From contig NZ_JAAAHS010000026.1 in NCBI RefSeq assembly GCF_009908195.1, forward strand, positions 1 through 38,930: 38,930 nucleotides of DNA, given 5' to 3'. Origin of the DNA: Streptomyces boluensis (GTDB lineage Bacteria; Actinomycetota; Actinomycetes; Streptomycetales; Streptomycetaceae). Numbering within the stretch: the first letter of the stretch is position 1; the number at the start of each line of letters is the position of its first letter. A program made the position numbers and the translations under genes. The notes beneath the pieces are model-generated. The model searched no databases, had not been told where the DNA came from, and worked only from the letters and a program-made list of their open reading frames with translations. This document shows positions 25,701 to 33,942 of this stretch, in pieces.

Positions 25701-27734
25701 GCGTTCGCGTCCGGTGGTTCGGCCGGGTACGACCACAAGGGCATGGGCATCACCGCGCGCGGTGCCTGGGAGTCCGTGAAGCGGCACTTCCGGGAGCTCG
25801 GCCACGACACGCAGAACGAGGACTTCACGGTCGTCGGCGTCGGCGACATGTCCGGTGACGTGTTCGGCAACGGCATGCTGCTCAGTGAGCACATCCGCCT
25901 GGTCGCGGCGTTCGACCACCGGCACATCTTCATCGACCCGAACCCGGACGCGGCCACCTCGTACGCCGAGCGGCGCCGCCTCTTCGAGCTGCCGCGCTCG
26001 TCCTGGGCGGACTACAACAAGGAGCTGCTCTCCGCGGGCGGCGGCATCTTCCCGCGCAGCGCCAAGTCGATCCAGCTCAACGCGCACATCCGCGAGGCAC
26101 TCGGCATCGAGTCGGGCGTCTCCAAGATCACCCCCGCCGAGCTGATGAAGGCGATCCTGCACTCGCCGGTCGACCTGCTGTGGAACGGCGGCATCGGTAC
26201 GTATGTGAAGTCGAGCGTCGAGTCCAACGCGGATGTGGGCGACAAGGCCAACGACGCGATCCGGGTGGACGGCGCGGACCTGCGGGTCAAGGTCGTCGGC
26301 GAGGGCGGCAACCTGGGTCTGACGCAGCTGGGCCGGATCGAGTTCGCGCGTACGGGCGGCCGGGTCAACACGGACGCGATCGACAACAGCGCGGGCGTGG
26401 ACACCTCCGACCACGAGGTGAACATCAAGATCCTGCTCAACTCCGTGGTCGCGGACGGCGATCTGACGGTGAAGCAGCGCAACAAGCTGCTGGCCCAGAT
26501 GACCGACGAGGTCGGCCGGCTGGTGCTGCGCAACAATTACGCGCAGAACACCGCCCTGGCCAACGCCCTCGCCCAGTCGTCGAGCATGCTCCACGCCCAG
26601 CAGCGCTTCATGCGCACGCTGGTGCGCGAGGGCCGGCTCGACCGGGCCCTGGAGTTCCTGCCCGCCGAGCGCCAGATCCGGGAGCGGCTGAACGCCGGGC
26701 TCGGGCTGACCCAGCCGGAGACGGCCGTGCTGCTCGCGTACACGAAGATCACGGTCGCGGAGGAGCTGCTCGACACGGGGCTGCCGGACGACAAGTACCT
26801 GCAGGGCCTGCTGCACGCGTACTTCCCGACGGCGCTGCGTGAGCGGTTCCTCGACCAGATCGACGGGCACGCGCTGCGCCGCGAGATCGTCACGACGGTT
26901 CTCGTGAACGACACGGTGAACACGGGCGGTACGAGCTTCCTGCACCGGATGCGGGAGGAGACCGGCGCCTCGCTCGAAGAGGTCGTACGCGCCCACACCG
27001 CGGCCCGCGCGATCTTCAAGCTCAACGAGGTCTGGGACGCCGTCGAGGCGCTGGACAACGTCGCGTCGGCGGACGTGCTCACCCGGATCCGGCTGCACTC
27101 GCGGCGCCTGGTGGAGCGCGGCACGCGGTGGCTGCTCAACAACCGGCCGCAGCCGATCGACCTCGCGGAGACCATCGAGTTCTTCAGCGAGGGCGTGGCC
27201 GAGGTCTGGGCGGAGCTGCCGAAGCTGGTGCGCGGCGCGGATCTGGACTGGTACCAGCAGATCTTCGAGGAGCTGACCGGCGCCGGTGTGACGGAGGAGC
27301 TGGCGCAGCGCGTGGCCGGGTTCTCCTCGGCGTTCCCCAGCCTGGACGTGGTGCTGATCGCGGACCGGATGGACAAGGCGCCGCTGGATGTCGCCGAGGT
27401 CTACTACGACCTGGCGGACCGGCTGTCGATCACCCAGCTGATGGACCGCATCAGTGCCCTGCCGCGCAGCGACCGGTGGCAGTCCATGGCGCGGGCGGCG
27501 ATCCGCGAGGACCTGTACGCGGCGCACGCGGCACTCACCGCGGATGTGCTCGCGGTGGGTAACGGCACCTCCACTCCCGAGCAGCGCTTCAAGGCGTGGG
27601 AGGAGCAGAACGCCGCGATCCTCGGCCGTGCCAAGTCGACGCTCGACGAGATCCAGGGCTCGGACGCCTTCGACCTCGCGAACCTGTCGGTGGCGATGCG
27701 GACGATGCGGACACTGCTCCGTACACACGGCTGA
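22800..27734 (+). CDS. gdh: NAD-specific glutamate dehydrogenase, large (180-kDa) type
   Basis: A 1644-residue NAD-dependent glutamate dehydrogenase of the GDH-180 class, first studied in Streptomyces clavuligerus. It converts glutamate to 2-oxoglutarate and ammonium and normally serves catabolism. The N-terminal ~700 residues hold ACT-like regulatory segments. The catalytic core has GGLRWSDRREDFRTEILGL from about residue 842 and KAQMVKNTVIVPVGAKGGF with catalytic lysines just after. A VVGVGDMSGDVFGNGML stretch near 1010-1027 belongs to the nucleotide-binding domain. A helical C-terminal region completes the usual length. The ATG at 22800 has AGGAG 8 bp upstream. Monocistronic, with its own terminator. 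The antisense strand is open over almost the whole length, a GC-bias artefact. Confidence 0.96.
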   Translation: MQTKLDEAKAELLARAARVAEHSPVGGQLPTGATTGDRPDEDPVLSYLQRYYLHTAPEDMADRDPVDAFGAAFSHYRLAENRPQGTANVRVHTPTVEENGWTCSHSVVEVVTDDMPFLVDSVTNELSRQGRGIHVVIHPQVVVRRDLTGKLIEVLPAGAPTDSHETLTESWIHVEMDRETDRADLKQITNDLLRVLSDVREAVEDWDKMRDAALRIADELPSEPTADDLQNEEVEEARELLRWLSADHFTFLGFREYELNEDDSLGAVPGTGLGVLRSDPQHSGEDVHGHPVSPSFNRLPADARAKAREHKLLVLTKANSRATVHRPSYLDYVGVKKFDAEGNVIGERRFLGLFSSAAYTESVRRVPVIRRKVAEVLKGAGFSPNSHDGRDLLQILETYPRDELFQTPVDELRAIVTSVLYLQERRRLRLYLRKDEYGRYYSALVYLPRDRYTTGVRLRIIDILKEELGGASVDFTAWNTESILSRLHFVVRVAPGTELPQLSESDKERIEARLVEAARSWADGFAEALTAECGEERAAELLRRYGNAFQEGYKADHTARAAVADLVHVEQLTKGEKDFALSLYEPVGAGPGERRFKIYRAGEQVSLSAVLPVLQRLGCEVVDERPYELRASDGTTAWIYDFGLRMPKTTGNGDYLADDARDRFQEAFAAVWTGLAENDGFNSLVLGAGLGWREAMVLRAYAKYLRQAGATFSQDYMEDTLRTNVHTTRLLVSLFEARMSPDRQRAGTELIDGLLEELDGALDQVASLDEDRILRSFLTVIKATLRTNFFQEAEGGKPHTYVSMKLDPQAIPDLPEPRPAYEIWVYSPRVEGVHLRFGKVARGGLRWSDRREDFRTEILGLVKAQMVKNTVIVPVGAKGGFVAKQLPDPSVDRDAWLAEGIASYKTFISALLDITDNLVAGEVVPPFDVVRHDGEDTYLVVAADKGTATFSDIANQVAQSYNFWLGDAFASGGSAGYDHKGMGITARGAWESVKRHFRELGHDTQNEDFTVVGVGDMSGDVFGNGMLLSEHIRLVAAFDHRHIFIDPNPDAATSYAERRRLFELPRSSWADYNKELLSAGGGIFPRSAKSIQLNAHIREALGIESGVSKITPAELMKAILHSPVDLLWNGGIGTYVKSSVESNADVGDKANDAIRVDGADLRVKVVGEGGNLGLTQLGRIEFARTGGRVNTDAIDNSAGVDTSDHEVNIKILLNSVVADGDLTVKQRNKLLAQMTDEVGRLVLRNNYAQNTALANALAQSSSMLHAQQRFMRTLVREGRLDRALEFLPAERQIRERLNAGLGLTQPETAVLLAYTKITVAEELLDTGLPDDKYLQGLLHAYFPTALRERFLDQIDGHALRREIVTTVLVNDTVNTGGTSFLHRMREETGASLEEVVRAHTAARAIFKLNEVWDAVEALDNVASADVLTRIRLHSRRLVERGTRWLLNNRPQPIDLAETIEFFSEGVAEVWAELPKLVRGADLDWYQQIFEELTGAGVTEELAQRVAGFSSAFPSLDVVLIADRMDKAPLDVAEVYYDLADRLSITQLMDRISALPRSDRWQSMARAAIREDLYAAHAALTADVLAVGNGTSTPEQRFKAWEEQNAAILGRAKSTLDEIQGSDAFDLANLSVAMRTMRTLLRTHG

Positions 27735-27839
27735 GGTACGGCCGGCCGACCGAGCCGATTGACTGGGCCGGCTGACTGAGCCGGCCGGCTTGGCCGTTCG
27801 GCTGAGCTGTTCGACCGCAGTACGCGAATGACACCCGGG

Positions 27840-27875
27840 GCGCCCCGGCCTACTCGTAGGCCGGGGCGCTCTGTT
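27840..27875 (+). terminator. gdh terminator
   Basis: A perfect 13-bp stem pairs GCGCCCCGGCCTA (27840-27852) with 27857-27869 around a CTCG tetraloop, followed by TCTGTTGTG. It lies about 105 bp after gdh and separates it from the sugar-nucleotide gene. Confidence 0.88.
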
Positions 27876-27958
27876 GTGTGGCGCGGTGACGGCGATGGGC
27901 AGTCTGTTTGATCTAACCTTGTCCGAATCATCCGGTTATAGCGCCTTGGGAAGAGTGG

Positions 27959-29044
27959 ATGACTGAAGCGATCCTGCTGGTCGGTGGGCAAGGCACGCGA
28001 CTGCGGCCGGTCACGGTCAACACCCCCAAGCCGATGGTCCCCGCCGCAGGCGTTCCCTTCCTGGCGCACCAGATCGCGCGGGCCGTGGCGGCCGGGGTCG
28101 ACCGCGTGGTCCTGGCGACCTGCTATCTGGCCGAGGTCTTCGAGCCGTACTTCGGTGACGGTTCGGCGTACGGGATCACGCTGGAGTACGTGGTCGAGGA
28201 CGAGCCGCTCGGTACGGGCGGGGCGATCCGGAACGCGGCCGGGCGACTGAGCTGCGGCCCGGACGAGCCGGTCCTCGTCTTCAACGGCGACATCCTCACC
28301 GGCCTCGACATCCGCGGCCTGGTCGCGACGCATCGGCGGGCCGACGCGGATGTCACCCTGCACCTCGCCCAGGTCGACGACCCGCGGGCGTTCGGCCTGG
28401 TGCCGACCGACGCGGACGGCCGGGTCACCGCCTTCACCGAGAAGCCTCAGGCGCCCGAGGAGATCGTCACCGACCAGATCAACGCCGGGGCGTATGTCTT
28501 CCGGCGCTCGGTGATCGACATGATCCCGGCAGGTCGGGCCGTCTCCGTGGAGCGCGAGACCTTTCCGGGGCTGCTGGCCGAGGGCGCCCGTCTGCACGGC
28601 AAGGTCGAGAACACGTACTGGCTGGACCTGGGCAGGCCCGAGGCGTTCGTGCGGGCGTCCGCCGATCTGGTGCGCGGGGTGGTCCACTCGCCCGCGGTGC
28701 CGGGGCGGCGCGGTGAGGTGCTGGTCCTGCCGGGTGCTCAGGTCGCCGAAGGGGCCAAGCTCGCCGACGGCACCGTCGTGGGCGCCGGGGCGCGGATCGG
28801 GGCGGGCGCCGTGGTCCAGGGTTCGGTGGTCCTTGACGGGGCGGTGGTGGGCGCCGACGCGTATGTCCACGACAGCCTGATCGGCGCGGGTGCCTCGGTC
28901 GGCTCGCGTGCCCGGGTGTGCGACGCGGTGATCGGGGACGGTGCGCGGGTCGGCGCCGACAACGAACTCAGGGCCGGTGTACGGGTGTGGTGCGGGGCGG
29001 AGTTGCCGGATGCGGCGTTGCGGTTCTCCTCGGACCGGTCATGA
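27959..29044 (+). CDS. NDP-sugar nucleotidyltransferase (mannose-1-P guanylyltransferase-like)
   Basis: A 361-residue sugar-1-phosphate nucleotidyltransferase. The catalytic signature LLVGGQGTRLRPVTVNTPKPMVP is at about residues 6-28, and a metal-binding Asp lies in VFNGDIL. EPLGTGGAI and FTEKP are also diagnostic. The C-terminal third (about 255-345) is a left-handed beta-helix with hexapeptide repeats of the [VAI]GAGA type. This layout is common in GDP-mannose and dTDP/UDP-glucose pyrophosphorylases, so the exact nucleotide and sugar are open. ATG 27959 is preceded by GGAAGAG. Its stop overlaps the GtrA gene start by 4 bp. It presumably supplies activated sugar to the glycosyltransferases downstream. 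Confidence 0.9.
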   Translation: MTEAILLVGGQGTRLRPVTVNTPKPMVPAAGVPFLAHQIARAVAAGVDRVVLATCYLAEVFEPYFGDGSAYGITLEYVVEDEPLGTGGAIRNAAGRLSCGPDEPVLVFNGDILTGLDIRGLVATHRRADADVTLHLAQVDDPRAFGLVPTDADGRVTAFTEKPQAPEEIVTDQINAGAYVFRRSVIDMIPAGRAVSVERETFPGLLAEGARLHGKVENTYWLDLGRPEAFVRASADLVRGVVHSPAVPGRRGEVLVLPGAQVAEGAKLADGTVVGAGARIGAGAVVQGSVVLDGAVVGADAYVHDSLIGAGASVGSRARVCDAVIGDGARVGADNELRAGVRVWCGAELPDAALRFSSDRS

Positions 29045-29607
29045 CGGCTCTGCGCACCTCGCCGTCGACGTCGCCCTCGTCGGCGCAATCGCCCTCGCCG
29101 GCGCCGACAGGTCCCGCACTGCCGGCAACACCGACAGCCATCACCGTCCCCGCCCCCGCGCGGGTCCCCGGGGCGCGGACTTCCGGCAGGGAGCGGATGC
29201 GTAGGTTCGGCAAGGAGATCGTCAAGTTCGGGATCGTCGGCGGGAGTGGGGTCGGGGTCAACTTCCTTGTCTTCAACCTGCTGTTGCACGGGCTGGGGGC
29301 GGGGCCGATGACCTCCACGGTGCTCGCCAGTTCCGTCGCCATCTGCACCAACTACCTGGGGTTCCGGTTCTTCGCGTACCGGGACCGCTCGGCGCGGAGC
29401 AAGCGGCAGATCGTGCTGTTCTTCGTGTTCAGCGGGGCCGGGGTGGCCGTGGAGAGTGCGCTGTTCTCGCTCGCGTACCACGGGTTCGGCATGGACGGGC
29501 CGATCGGCTCGAACATCGCGAAGGCGCTGTCGATCGTGCTGGCCTCCGCGTTCCGCTTCCTCGTCTACCGGACCTGGGTCTTCCAGCGCGACGTACACCG
29601 TCGCTGA
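29041..29607 (+). CDS. GtrA-family membrane protein
   Basis: A 188-residue GtrA/DPMS-type membrane protein. The first ~50 residues are Ser/Pro/Ala-rich and probably disordered. They are followed by four hydrophobic helices beginning IVKFGIVGGSGVGVNF and ending near SAFRFLVYRTWVF, the family's usual four-TM core. GtrA proteins are thought to flip or hold polyprenyl-linked sugars for cell-surface glycosylation. ATG 29041 overlaps the previous stop (ATGA), which supports coupling; an internal ATG at about codon 53 would leave only the membrane core. Its position inside a glycosyltransferase cluster fits the family role. Confidence 0.87.
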   Translation: MTALRTSPSTSPSSAQSPSPAPTGPALPATPTAITVPAPARVPGARTSGRERMRRFGKEIVKFGIVGGSGVGVNFLVFNLLLHGLGAGPMTSTVLASSVAICTNYLGFRFFAYRDRSARSKRQIVLFFVFSGAGVAVESALFSLAYHGFGMDGPIGSNIAKALSIVLASAFRFLVYRTWVFQRDVHRR

Positions 29608-29671
29608 GCCGCACGACCGCTGAGCCGCGCCACCGACGAGCCGCACGACCGCCGCTGAGCCGCGCCACCGA
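29606..29671 (+). repeat. Two-copy direct repeat after GtrA gene
   Basis: A ~31-bp unit beginning GAGCCGCACGACCGC and ending TGAGCCGCGCCACCGA occurs twice (29606-29636 and 29638-29671). The second copy has a 3-bp insertion. It begins within the stop codon of the GtrA gene and is probably a local duplication. The rest of the gap to 29853 shows no gene. Confidence 0.75.
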
Positions 29672-29853
29672 TCAGCGGTACAGCCGCGCCGCACTACCGC
29701 ACACCCCGCCCCCGAACTCGGACATGACCCCCCAGACAGCTAAATTTCACCGGTATGGCACATTTGACTCGAACGTACGCAGGCCCGATTTCCGGGCATG
29801 TCGGACAATCGAGAGGATGCTGAACGAGCGGTGCAGGTTGCCTGGAGGAACAT

Positions 29854-32739
29854 ATGGCTTTGATCGAGGACGACCACCCCGAGTTCGACGTATCCGTCGT
29901 CGTGATCGTCTACAACGACGAGGCCAGGCTCCCGGCCGCCCTGCGGTCCGTGCTCGACCAGACCCTGCGCGGCGTCGAGATCGTGATCGTCGACGACTGC
30001 AGCACCGACGGCTCGTACGACGTGGCGCGGCGTCTGGCCGCCGAGCACCCGGAGCGGGTGCGGGCCTTCCGTTTGCCGGAGAACAGCGGCGGGGCCGGTG
30101 AACCGCGCAACGTGGGCATCGGCCACACCCGCGGCCGGCACGTGATGTTCCTCGACAGCGACGACGTCCTGGAGCGCAACGCCTGCCGGAATCTCCTGGA
30201 GGCCGCCGAGCGCGACGGCTCCGACATCGTGTCCGGCCTCTGCGTCCGCCTTGACCAGGACACCCGCAACAAGAAGCGCGACGCCTGGTACCCCTGGCTG
30301 TACGCGCGCACCCAGGTCCTGGACTCGGTCACCGAACTGCCCGACCTGTTCGTCTGGGACACCCTGTCGACGAACAAGATGTACCGCCGTGACTTCCTCA
30401 TGGAGAACCAACTCCGGTTCCCCAAGGGGATGTTCTACGAGGACCTGATCTTCGTAGCCGAGGCGTATCTCGCCGCGGAGCGCATCACGCTGATACCCAA
30501 CCAGGTCTACTTCTGGCACGTGTACGAGAACGGGGCCGCGAAGTCGGTGACCAACCGGCGGCACGAGATGGCCAACTTCGTGCACCGGATGGAGATCCAC
30601 CGGCGGATCGACGTCCTGCTCGCCGAGCGTGGGCTGCACGAGCTGAAGCTCGCCAAGGACATCAAGTTCCTCAAGCACGACCTCGTACTGCACCTGCGTG
30701 ACCTGCCGTTCCGGAACGCCTCCTACCGGCAGGAGTTCGCCGGTATCGCCCGCGGCTACCTCGACTCGCTCGCCCCCGAGGCCTACGACGAGGTGCAGCC
30801 GATCCAGGCTGTCTGCGCCTATCTGCTGCGGGAGGACGACTGGGAGAACCTGCTCCCGGCCGTCGACACCCTCACCAACCGCGACAAGATCTCCGCCCCG
30901 CTCGTGGAGCGCGACGGGCATGTCTACTGGTGTGCGGAGCACCTCGACGACCCCTTCGGCCGGCACGTACTCGATGTCACCGACCTCGGGTACCACACCA
31001 GGACCGTCGACCGGATGTTCCTGCGCAACGCCCTCACCGGGTACGAGGAGCGCGGCGGCACCGTCCGGCTCAGCGGGCGTGTCACCAATCCGCTCGGCGT
31101 GATCCCCGAAGGCGCCCGGCTCACCGGTGAGTTGGAGTTCAGCGCCCGCCGCCGCAGCCTGCAGCGCTTCCGTTTCCCGGTGTCCGCGCTGTGGCACGAG
31201 GGCGCGTACGTCGCCTGGGAGGCCGAGGCCGACCTCGCCGGGAAGCTCCGGCCGCTCGGCATCGTCGACGAGGTGTGGGACGTACGGCTGCGCCTCGACG
31301 TGGACGGGGTGCGCACCACGACCCGGCTGACCGCGAGCGAACCCGACCTGGCACAGGGGCTGCTCCTGGTGCGGCCACGCCTGACCCGGATGGTCGCCGA
31401 CCACGTCGAGCCGGAGGTGTCGCAGCGTGGCCACCTCGCGTTCCGCCTGGTCACCCGCGACCGCGTCGAGGACAAGGACCGGGTGCGCGAACTCGTCGTG
31501 CGCGGAGTGCAGGGAACGCCTGGCAGGCTCGCCAAGTCGGGGGTCCGGCGGGCCAGGAAGCTGCGCAAGAAGGTCACTTCGGCCGAGACGAAACTGCGGG
31601 TGTACGACGAGGTGTTCAGCCGGCTGCCGGTGAAGAAGGGCCTGGTCGTCTTCGAGAGCCAGCTCGGCAAGCAGTACAGCGACAGCCCGAAGGCGATCTA
31701 CGAGGAACTGCGGCGCCAGGGCCTGGAGTTCGAGCCGGTCTGGTCGTACGCCGGGTCCCCGGAGGGGTTCCCCACGGACGCCACCCTCGTACGCCGCTGG
31801 TCGCTGCCGTATCTCAAGGCGCTGGCGCGGGCGGAGTTCTGGGTCGACAACCAGAGCTATCCGCTGAAGCTGACCAAGCGGCCGGAGACCACCTACCTGC
31901 AGACCTGGCACGGCTCCGCGCTCAAGCGGATGGGCTTCGACGAGCCGGCCTGGAAGCTCAGGTCCAAGGCGCGGCAGGACGAACAGCAGCGCGTCCTGGA
32001 CCGCTTCGACCGGTTCCTGATCCGCTCCGAGCACGATGTGCGCACCCTCGCCAAGGCGTTCCGGCTCAAGGAGAAGACGCTCCTTCGCGTCGGCTATCCG
32101 CGAAATGACGCACTGGTGCACGCCAGGGAGCGCGAGCTTGCCGAAGGGCGCCGGGTGCGCGGGCCGCTCGCCGCCGAGCTCGGCATCCCCGAGGACAGGC
32201 AGGTCCTCCTGTACGCGCCCACGTTCCGTAAACACGGCGGCCGGAACGGGCGGTTCGAGCTGCCCTTCGACGTGGAGCGGTTCGCGGAGCACTTCGGCGA
32301 CCGGTATGTGCTGCTCGTACGCTCGCACTACCTCACCCACGTGGTGCTGCCACCGTCCGTGCGTGGCCGGGTCATCGACGTATCCGCGCACCACGATGTG
32401 AACCCGCTGATGGAGCTCGCCGACGGCCTGGTCACCGACTACTCCTCGGTGATGTTCGACTACGCGCTCCTCGACCGGCCGATGCTCTTCTTCGCGTACG
32501 ACTACGAGGAGTACGTGCACGAGGGCCGCGGCACCTACTTCGACCTGCTCGAACGCGCCCCCGGGCCGGTCGTGCGCGGCGAGGACGAGCTGTTCGCCGC
32601 GCTTGAGTCGCTGCCGGAGCAGAGCGTGAAGTACGCGCCGGAACGCGAGCGGTTCGTGGCGGAGTTCGGTGAGTACGACAAGGGGACCGCCGCCCGCAGC
32701 ATCGTCGAGCAGTTCTTCTCCCACTGGAGCCGTGGATGA
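29854..32739 (+). CDS. Bifunctional GT2 glycosyltransferase / CDP-glycerol glycerophosphotransferase (TagF-like)
   Basis: A 961-residue two-enzyme protein. Residues ~10-270 are a GT2 (GT-A fold) glycosyltransferase with VVVIVYNDEARLPAALRSVL and the metal-binding LDSDD at 100-104. A beta-rich middle domain follows (~370-560). The C-terminal ~370 residues are a TagF/TarF-type glycerophosphotransferase with TWHGS (His686) and TDYSSVMFDYALLDRP (from residue 861), both catalytic hallmarks. Such enzymes extend teichoic-acid-like polymers using CDP-glycerol or a related donor at the cytoplasmic membrane face. Start ATG 29854 has GGAGG 6-7 bp upstream. Its stop overlaps the next gene by 4 bp (ATGA). 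From memory, a homologue in S. coelicolor is linked to a cell-wall glycopolymer. Donor and acceptor are not known from sequence. Confidence 0.92.
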   Translation: MALIEDDHPEFDVSVVVIVYNDEARLPAALRSVLDQTLRGVEIVIVDDCSTDGSYDVARRLAAEHPERVRAFRLPENSGGAGEPRNVGIGHTRGRHVMFLDSDDVLERNACRNLLEAAERDGSDIVSGLCVRLDQDTRNKKRDAWYPWLYARTQVLDSVTELPDLFVWDTLSTNKMYRRDFLMENQLRFPKGMFYEDLIFVAEAYLAAERITLIPNQVYFWHVYENGAAKSVTNRRHEMANFVHRMEIHRRIDVLLAERGLHELKLAKDIKFLKHDLVLHLRDLPFRNASYRQEFAGIARGYLDSLAPEAYDEVQPIQAVCAYLLREDDWENLLPAVDTLTNRDKISAPLVERDGHVYWCAEHLDDPFGRHVLDVTDLGYHTRTVDRMFLRNALTGYEERGGTVRLSGRVTNPLGVIPEGARLTGELEFSARRRSLQRFRFPVSALWHEGAYVAWEAEADLAGKLRPLGIVDEVWDVRLRLDVDGVRTTTRLTASEPDLAQGLLLVRPRLTRMVADHVEPEVSQRGHLAFRLVTRDRVEDKDRVRELVVRGVQGTPGRLAKSGVRRARKLRKKVTSAETKLRVYDEVFSRLPVKKGLVVFESQLGKQYSDSPKAIYEELRRQGLEFEPVWSYAGSPEGFPTDATLVRRWSLPYLKALARAEFWVDNQSYPLKLTKRPETTYLQTWHGSALKRMGFDEPAWKLRSKARQDEQQRVLDRFDRFLIRSEHDVRTLAKAFRLKEKTLLRVGYPRNDALVHARERELAEGRRVRGPLAAELGIPEDRQVLLYAPTFRKHGGRNGRFELPFDVERFAEHFGDRYVLLVRSHYLTHVVLPPSVRGRVIDVSAHHDVNPLMELADGLVTDYSSVMFDYALLDRPMLFFAYDYEEYVHEGRGTYFDLLERAPGPVVRGEDELFAALESLPEQSVKYAPERERFVAEFGEYDKGTAARSIVEQFFSHWSRG

Positions 32740-33902
32740 GCACCCGGACGCGACACCCCGAGCGGGATGTCTTCTTCGTCAGCAACAGCGTCAACGAGCT
32801 GGGCGGGATCACCAGTTGGTCGCACCAGATGGCCCGCCTCTTCACCGAGGCCGGCCACCGGGTGCACGTCGTCGGCATCACCGAGCCCGCCGAGCCGCAG
32901 GACATCGGCACCGGGCTGCCGTACCCGACGACGACCCTCTACGACGAGCACCCGCCGCGGGTCGGACCGGCACGCGGCATCAAGGGCCGGCTCAACCTCG
33001 TCGAGCGCCGGCTGCGGGCCGCGCGCGAGGCGGGCATGCACGAGCAGGCGGCGAAGCTGACCGCGCTGTTCCGGCGGGCGCGGCCCGGCGCCGTCGTGAT
33101 CGTCACGCAGGTGTGGGCCATGGAGTGGGTGACGCTCGCCGACACCTCGGGCCTCACCGTCATCGGCATGAGCCATGAGTCGTTCGCGTACTCGCGGTCC
33201 TGCTCGCGCTACGGGCGGGTGCGGAAGTTCTACAAGGACGTGGACCGGATGCTCGCCCTCACCCGCGAGGACGCCGACCTGTGGATACGCCAAGGGGGCA
33301 TGGACAACGCATCGTTCATGCCGAACCCGCTGCCCTTCATGCCCGAGGTGCCCTCGCCGCGCACCGCGAAGGTCGTCACAAGCATCGGCAGGCTGCACGA
33401 CCAGAAGGGCATCGACATGCTCCTGGACACCTGGGCGGAGGTCGCGCCGCTGCACCCGGACTGGACCTTGCGGATCTATGGCTCCGGCGAGGACGAGGAG
33501 CAGCTCAAGCGGCAGTGCACCGAGCTCGGCCTTGACGGTTCCGTCGCGTGGATGGGGCGGACCAGCGATGTGCCGGGCGCGCTGCGCGGCGGCTCGGTCT
33601 TCGTGCAGTCGTCCCGTGGCGAGGGCTTCCCGCTCGCGCTGATGGAGGCGATGGCGACGGCCGTGCCGTGCGCCGCCTTCGACTGCGCGCCCGGCGTGCA
33701 CGAGATCGTCCAGGACGGCGAGGACGGACTCCTCGCCGGGCTCGGCAACACCGGTGAACTGGCCCGCAGGCTCGACACGTTGATGTCCGACAAGGAGTTG
33801 CGGGACAAGATGGGCGACCTTGCGCGGCAGAACATCCAGCGGTACACGACGGACGAGATCGTGCGCCGCTGGGAGGAGCTGTTCGCGTTCCTGGACCGCT
33901 GA
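32736..33902 (+). CDS. GT4-family glycosyltransferase
   Basis: A 388-residue GT-B fold, GT4-family glycosyltransferase. The N-terminal domain starts FFVSNSVNELGGITSW and binds the acceptor. The C-terminal domain carries SIGRLHDQKGIDMLLDTW and the E-x7-E motif (Glu296 and Glu304) in GEGFPLALMEAM, which contacts the nucleotide sugar. It overlaps the TagF-like gene by 4 bp, so the two are coupled. It may decorate the polymer made by its neighbour, as poly(glycerophosphate) glucosyltransferases do. The sugar and linkage are unknown. Confidence 0.92.
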   Translation: MSTRTRHPERDVFFVSNSVNELGGITSWSHQMARLFTEAGHRVHVVGITEPAEPQDIGTGLPYPTTTLYDEHPPRVGPARGIKGRLNLVERRLRAAREAGMHEQAAKLTALFRRARPGAVVIVTQVWAMEWVTLADTSGLTVIGMSHESFAYSRSCSRYGRVRKFYKDVDRMLALTREDADLWIRQGGMDNASFMPNPLPFMPEVPSPRTAKVVTSIGRLHDQKGIDMLLDTWAEVAPLHPDWTLRIYGSGEDEEQLKRQCTELGLDGSVAWMGRTSDVPGALRGGSVFVQSSRGEGFPLALMEAMATAVPCAAFDCAPGVHEIVQDGEDGLLAGLGNTGELARRLDTLMSDKELRDKMGDLARQNIQRYTTDEIVRRWEELFAFLDR

Positions 33903-33915
33903 GTTCGCTACGTGC

Positions 33916-33942
33916 GGCGCCGGGGAGTTACTTCCCGGCGCC
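33916..33942. terminator. Bidirectional terminator overlapping ABC ATPase stop
   Basis: GGCGCCGGG (33916-33924) pairs with CCCGGCGCC (33934-33942), extended by G-T and A-T pairs. It lies between convergent genes, and the TAA stop of the ABC ATPase (33928-33930) falls in its loop. No T-tract. Confidence 0.7.

Noticed and set aside
22767..27728. A 1653-codon open frame antisense to gdh
   Set aside because: It mirrors the gdh gene in a GC-rich genome where antisense stops are rare. Its translation is dominated by Arg, Val, Leu, Gly and His with no recognisable domain.
27736..27812. GCCGGCC-rich stretch after gdh as a repeat element
   Set aside because: Only loosely repeated CCGGC and GACTG words; no stable unit or period could be defined.
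29740..32724. A 994-codon open frame antisense to the GT2-TagF gene
   Set aside because: Artefact of third-position GC bias; no known motif.
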